This document shows, in pieces, positions 60,201 to 64,000 of a stretch of DNA of 64,000 bases. A model generated the notes under the pieces. The model made no database searches. It saw only the letters and a program-made list of their open reading frames with translations, and was not told the origin of the DNA. The DNA is from Oxytricha trifallax (Eukaryota > Ciliophora > Spirotrichea > Sporadotrichida > Oxytrichidae): positions 32,870-96,869 of the forward strand of contig ARYC01018366.1 in the NCBI GenBank assembly GCA_000711775.1. The letters run 5' to 3'. Positions within the stretch are counted from its first letter, which is position 1, and the number at the start of each line of letters is the position of its first letter. The position numbers and the translations under genes are program-made.

Positions 60201-62646
60201 AAATTGAGGGCTTATTTGTTTGTTCTGTTAAGTAGTCAATTTATTAAATCAGAAAAATAAATTGATTATGAAACCATTAAAAAACAATACAACCTAAAAT
60301 AATCAATATACTACCTAATGCAACTTGCCCAGTATTTCAAAGAAACTTTAGGAGCAACTGCAATAGCAGCTTAATAATTATTGATTTACATCATTATCTC
60401 ACAATAATCCTGAAAACTTCCACTTTTAAGCATTAAATTAGCTGACTCTCTGAGTCTATCCTCCTTTTTGCTTAATGATGTTCCCAGAAGCTTGAGACCT
60501 GAAATTTATTGCAGTTCTTAGGCTTTTGATTTATAGGCTTGAGTGCTGTCTTATATATGAAATACTCTGCTTTTATTTGTATCTTCAATAGGACCCTTAC
60601 CGTTCATAATTGAAATCATGTACCATAGTTCTAAATCCCCATCTTACTGATTGAAATACTTTAGTATTGAGACAAACTTTTCAAATTTAGATTGCTTTCT
60701 AAGCTAAGTTGCTATGGTTTTGCTTTAATCTCCAGAGAGTTTCCCTTTAACTTCAGGGATCATTTAATCGTGACAATCGCAGATTGATTCTACAAAACCT
60801 AAATCAAGAATGAATTTCATTTGGGTTTGAAAGATATCTGATATCCCTAATATATCCCAGAATATTAGAGAGTTATCTAAGTGAGATGATACGATAGTAA
60901 ATGGTTTCTTAGGATGAGTTGTGATTGAACTTGTAGAAATACAAGGCTCATATGTCTCATAAATCAAGGTATTTGATCTTATGTCCCAAATCGCTATGAA
61001 CGAGTCATCACCACCTGAAATCAACATCCATGGTATTTCGTAATTCCAACATAAAGATCTCACTCTTGACTTGTGATATTCCAGTTTTTTGTGCCCATTC
61101 TCTTGCAAATATGATAAAAATAATTTAACTTACATTTTTAGTATCCCAAACTCTAACGTAGTTATCTGCTGATCCCGAGGCAAGAATGTAATCAAAGAAT
61201 GGATGCCATTTTAAACTCAAGACTTTGTCCTCACACCCTTCAAGCTGTTTAGTTATTTTAAAGGTATTAGAATCAATAAGATGAATCATCCCATTGAAAT
61301 GGCCAACAGCAACTAAATTAGTTTTTTGAGTGTTCCAAGAAACTGATCTTATAGGGCCATCAATCTCCATCTTCTTTTAAACCTCTAGCTTTCCATCTTC
61401 ATATTTCAGAAAATGCCTAAAATTTATTTAAAACAAAATTTTCTTACACCATGCCATCTTCTGAAACAGCTGCTATTCCTTAAGAATTCCAGTCACAGTC
61501 AAATATAACAATTAGATAACATTTTATGCATAAGGATTATTTCATAAATTATATCTAAGAAGTAGTAACTTAGATTTTCTGTACAACCTTATTTCTTTTG
61601 ACATCAATGATTTTTACAAAACCTCCAGCTGTTCCTATCGCTAAGATTTCTTCGTTTTGATGTTGATTAATTTACTGCCAAGCAAGTCCATTTATTTAAC
61701 AATCTTTTTCTCCCTTGAAAGTTCTATCTTCAATAATGCTAACTACATTCATGTCATTCATGTCCCATATACGTACGGAGTTATCATAGGAAAATTTATC
61801 ATTATTTAATTTTTTATTTATAATAAGATTAATATAATATATCATAGCCAACTGTAGCCAATCTTTAAGAATTATTCGGATTGATCTAACACCTTTAAAC
61901 TTGACATGTATGTGAAACTTCAGTTTAAAATAATATCTTCCTCTTTCGAACATTGTAAATAACGACTTGTCCATTCTTAAACTATAACATGAAAGTTGCT
62001 TGCTTGCTTTTTATAGGGACAATTGTTGATATCCCGTGTGGTCCAACTTTTATCATCTCTTTAGGGTTTTCATTTGAAGCATTCCAGAGCCTTAGCGCGC
62101 CGACTTTATTTGTTGAAGTTATTATGTCACCAGAGACATTATCCACCCATTGCATACTAGAGATTCCAGTAGGTTGCTTCTCAAAAACCATTACCATGTT
62201 TAGAGACTCAACAGAAAACATGCACATTCTTCCATTCTCAAATAGAGCTATTAATAAACTTTCACCTGGATTCCAAGATAAGTCTAGTACATTTTCTCCG
62301 CATGACTTGCTAATATCCTGTTTTTACTTTGTGTCCATGTCATAGAAAAATATGTGGCCTTCAATACATCCCAATGCCATTGCTCTTTTCTATATGGAAT
62401 TCGTTTTACAACATTTATTATTTTAAATTGAAATATTACCTTTTTCGGGTTCCATTTTACTACTGAGATTTCTTCATTTGATGAGACTGGTTTCTCGAAT
62501 TTCTAAGATTGAATATCGAAAATTCTAAAATCATCTACCATCACATCTACACAAAAATTGAATTATAACTAATTTTTAACGTACAAATACTTACTTTACT
62601 TAATCACGAATGATATTAAGTTCGAATCATTTTAATTCCAATCAAT
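57201..62646 (-). CDS. WDR17-like WD40/helical-repeat protein, interrupted by two insertions
   Basis: The N-terminal part starts at the TBE border with IDWNQNDSNLISFVIKQ. WD40 blades follow: VVKWNPKKKRAMALG (about 62440), ISSMQWVDNVSG, NSVRIWDMND (about 61770), VRSVSWNTQKTNLVAVGHF-like (61340), ASGSADNYVRVWDTK (about 61160), VRSLCWNYEIPWMLISGG (about 61050). Then comes the hallmark helical tail: SKKEDRLRESANLMLKSG and APKVSLKYWASCIR (about 60330), QVEEAAQILHQRGETQDAI (about 60030), SAAIHLSLSDSKKALQKL (about 59650). The frame crosses a 1.05-kb palindrome between IARIIVDN and DSKIQGLLDVAYKLC. It ends with NDDQRGVMKNETFEAF (about 58030), KMLRILVKLSQENKSAML (about 57760), and the C-terminus KLTGAIIKTGFLLEDEEHVA ... 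LDLAMLMPFSPITLT, which matches the end of animal WDR17. The first part of the gene lies beyond the TBE. Confidence 0.82.
58346..59394. mobile_element. 1.05-kb palindromic insertion with ~450-bp arms
   Basis: The left arm (58341 to about 58796) and right arm (about 58933 to 59390) are near-perfect inverse copies, separated by about 136 bp. The pentamer ATTAT (plus strand) flanks it at 58341-58345 and 59395-59399. Removing one copy and the element joins GTA GAT AAT to GAC TCA AAG in frame in the WDR17-like gene. Inside the arms is a CAG/CAA/TAA/TAG run that would code for poly-Gln. The centre reads QVLSAYDNEMDDEDIDENRN. Each arm also carries a frame starting MMTVNNTSIYFALV. No transposase is visible. 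Likely a foldback or MITE-type element behaving as an IES. Confidence 0.85.
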
Positions 62647-62754
62647 CAAAACCCCAAAACCCCTTAGTGAGGTTTATAAGTGCTTTGATTTGTAGGGTAT
62701 AGTTGGGGTCTTATTGGGGTTAGTAGAGAAATTAGGCCAATTTGCAAAATGAGA

Positions 62755-63789
62755 AATAGAAATTAGCGAAATTTATGGTCTATTTATGATGAGTAATATT
62801 TAGATTTACTGCTTAAGCTTAGGTATGGTACGTGTATTAATATAGACTAAGCCAAACCTGTACTAAATTATGCAGCTATAGCAAAGTTATTACGCAAGAG
62901 TGCCTCAACTGTTAGGTATCACTGCTTGCTAGCTGTTTAGCATTTTAATTCTGGTTGTTGAACGCATCCTGCAAGAAAATAAAAGTTCTCTCAGGCTCAT
63001 ATTGACTTCCTCTGCGACTCTAAGACTTTGAAGTATTGGGCACACTTTCCATTAGACTAGCGAGCTGTGATGTTTCATCGCAGGTTTCCTGACATGCGTA
63101 TCTCTCCTTAGACTATAGCCAATATTTATAGAAGAAATGGTATTACTTTCAAGACTGTCAACAGAGTGAAGAGAGTGATTGATTTTACAGTGCCATTTTA
63201 TAGTAATAATTTAAACTATATACATGATTAAATGCAGAGAGCTATTACTAATAACATCAAGTTCATACACGCTGATGAAGCTGTATTCACATTCAACACG
63301 TTTATTAATAAGTCTTGGTATAAGAAGTATGATAATATAGAAGTTTATGACTAAAAAGTGAAGGTAGTCACCCATGCAATTTTAGCTGGTATAAGTGAAG
63401 ATTCAGGCTTAGAGAGTTATGTGATTCACCCTCGCTCTATTAAGCGAGAGTAGTATATAGAGTTCCTACATAGCTCAGAGAGAAGTATAGCAACCAAGAG
63501 ATCATCCTGTTAGTTGATAACCTATCAGTTCATAAGACTAAGGAGTCTAAGAAAGCTTATGAAGAGTTAAACATAACTCCTGTATACAACGTTCCTTTAT
63601 AGCCCATAATTTAATGGAATTGAATTCTACTGGAGTTAAATCAAGACTCACTACAAGAAGCTGCTGTTGTATCATCTTATGCATGACTTGCCTATCGATA
63701 CAGTAGACTTAATTCAAAGCAGCTGTAAGAGAGTGAGCGTTGATAAGACAACAGTCTGTGCGAGAGAGGGAAGAATGAATGTTTATAAA
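62755..63789 (+). pseudogene. TBE transposase copy 2, frameshifted
   Basis: Same protein as in the first TBE. Visible blocks are SIYDEQYLDLLLKLRYG, AIAKLLRKSASTVRYHCL, KFSQAHIDFLCDSKTLKYWA, HADEAVFTFNTF (first Asp), LLVDNLSVHKTKE (second Asp) and FNGIEFYW (Glu). An in-frame TGA near 62960 and single-base shifts near 63475 and 63600 break it. It ends VCAREGRMNVYK. It is not usable as written. Confidence 0.82.
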
Positions 63790-63799
63790 TAAGTTTTAG

Positions 63800-64000
63800 A
63801 TTTAAATGAATGAATAAGTTCACATATTAAACTAAACCATAAAGGGGTTTGGCTTCTCTTTCTTATCCTCTTCTTATGGCTTGCTTGGGCCCATATTTCT
63901 TCTCTTAGTGCCAGCTCCTGCATTTATGTTAATTTCATCTGGTTTTTAGACATCTTTATAAAGCCTCTTGCTCACCTCATAAATTGTCTGCGACTTTCTT
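63800..64000 (-). pseudogene. TBE 22-kDa ORF, 3' part only
   Basis: Minus-strand sequence matching the Lys/Glu-rich C-terminal tail of the 22-kDa ORF of the first TBE (RKSQTIYEV-like and KEKPNPF-like segments). Cut by the window end, so its full state cannot be judged. Confidence 0.6.

Larger units (their letters stand above)
62647..64000 (+). mobile_element. second TBE transposon, truncated by the window end
   Basis: Begins CAAAACCCCAAAACCCC, preceded by AAT at 62644-62646, then closely follows the first TBE terminal repeat (TTAGTGAGGTTTATAAGTG). It carries a transposase on the plus strand and the start of the opposite-strand 22-kDa ORF tail before the window ends. It is inserted in the coding sequence of the WDR17-like gene. 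The sequence differs from copy 1 at many positions, so they are separate insertions of different subfamilies or ages. Confidence 0.94.

Noticed and set aside
1-64000. Macronuclear genome of Tetrahymena or Paramecium
   Set aside because: The C4A4-ended transposons with TBE genes, the frame-restoring eliminated segments and the orphan gene fragment fit an oxytrichid germline much better.
1-64000. tRNA, rRNA or CRISPR features
   Set aside because: No cloverleaf-like B-box context, no rRNA core segments and no regularly spaced repeats were seen on reading.

Overview
The window reads as germline (micronuclear) DNA of an oxytrichid/stichotrich ciliate (Oxytricha or Stylonychia type). The sequence is strongly AT-rich. 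TAA and TAG occur freely as glutamine codons in every long gene, and TGA is the only stop. Introns are mostly short, GT-AG and AT-rich. Two transposons have ends that begin with the telomere-like string CAAAACCCCAAAACCCC, the hallmark of the telomere-bearing elements (TBE) known from the Oxytricha germline. Several coding regions are cut by segments whose removal restores the reading frame. Family names are from recognition of motifs; no searches were run.

Layout. 0.4-7.4 kb, minus strand: a GSK3-type kinase whose first intron carries a 506-bp inverted-repeat element, a small unknown ORF, the replicative helicase subunit MCM7, and an adenosine-deaminase-like enzyme. 7.5-12.8 kb, minus: a long Gln/Asn/Ser/Lys-rich protein. 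13-19.4 kb: a locus bounded by two 201-bp direct repeats, with a Gly/Ala-rich hydrophobic protein and a protein joining an OTU-like segment to a small effector-like kinase fold. 19.6-24 kb, minus: a SET-domain methyltransferase. 24-30.2 kb: small genes, among them a TMEM230-like membrane protein, an STPG-repeat ciliary protein and two related short modules. 30.7-34.4 kb, plus: a MORN-repeat protein, then an OSGIN-like flavoprotein cut near its C-terminus by a complete 4,056-bp TBE. 38.5-39.2 kb, minus: the N-terminal fragment of a kinase gene with no catalytic core nearby. 40-56.9 kb: a DHHC palmitoyltransferase, a small ORF, a very large SP-motif/coiled-coil protein, a Q/K-rich protein containing a clear 93-bp IES, and a mitochondrial carrier. 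57.2-62.6 kb, minus: a WDR17-like WD40/helical-repeat protein interrupted by a 1.05-kb palindromic insertion and, in its N-terminal part, by a second TBE that runs off the window.

How it fits together. The genes are mostly housekeeping and ciliary, and would be spread over separate nanochromosomes after macronuclear development. The germline-specific layer is the most informative part: two TBEs in coding DNA, a palindromic element and an IES that restore reading frame on removal, two further inverted-repeat elements, and an orphan kinase segment that suggests a scrambled gene. The most unusual protein-coding content is the 13-19.4 kb locus. No rRNA, tRNA or CRISPR was recognised. Exon boundaries are approximate where stated.
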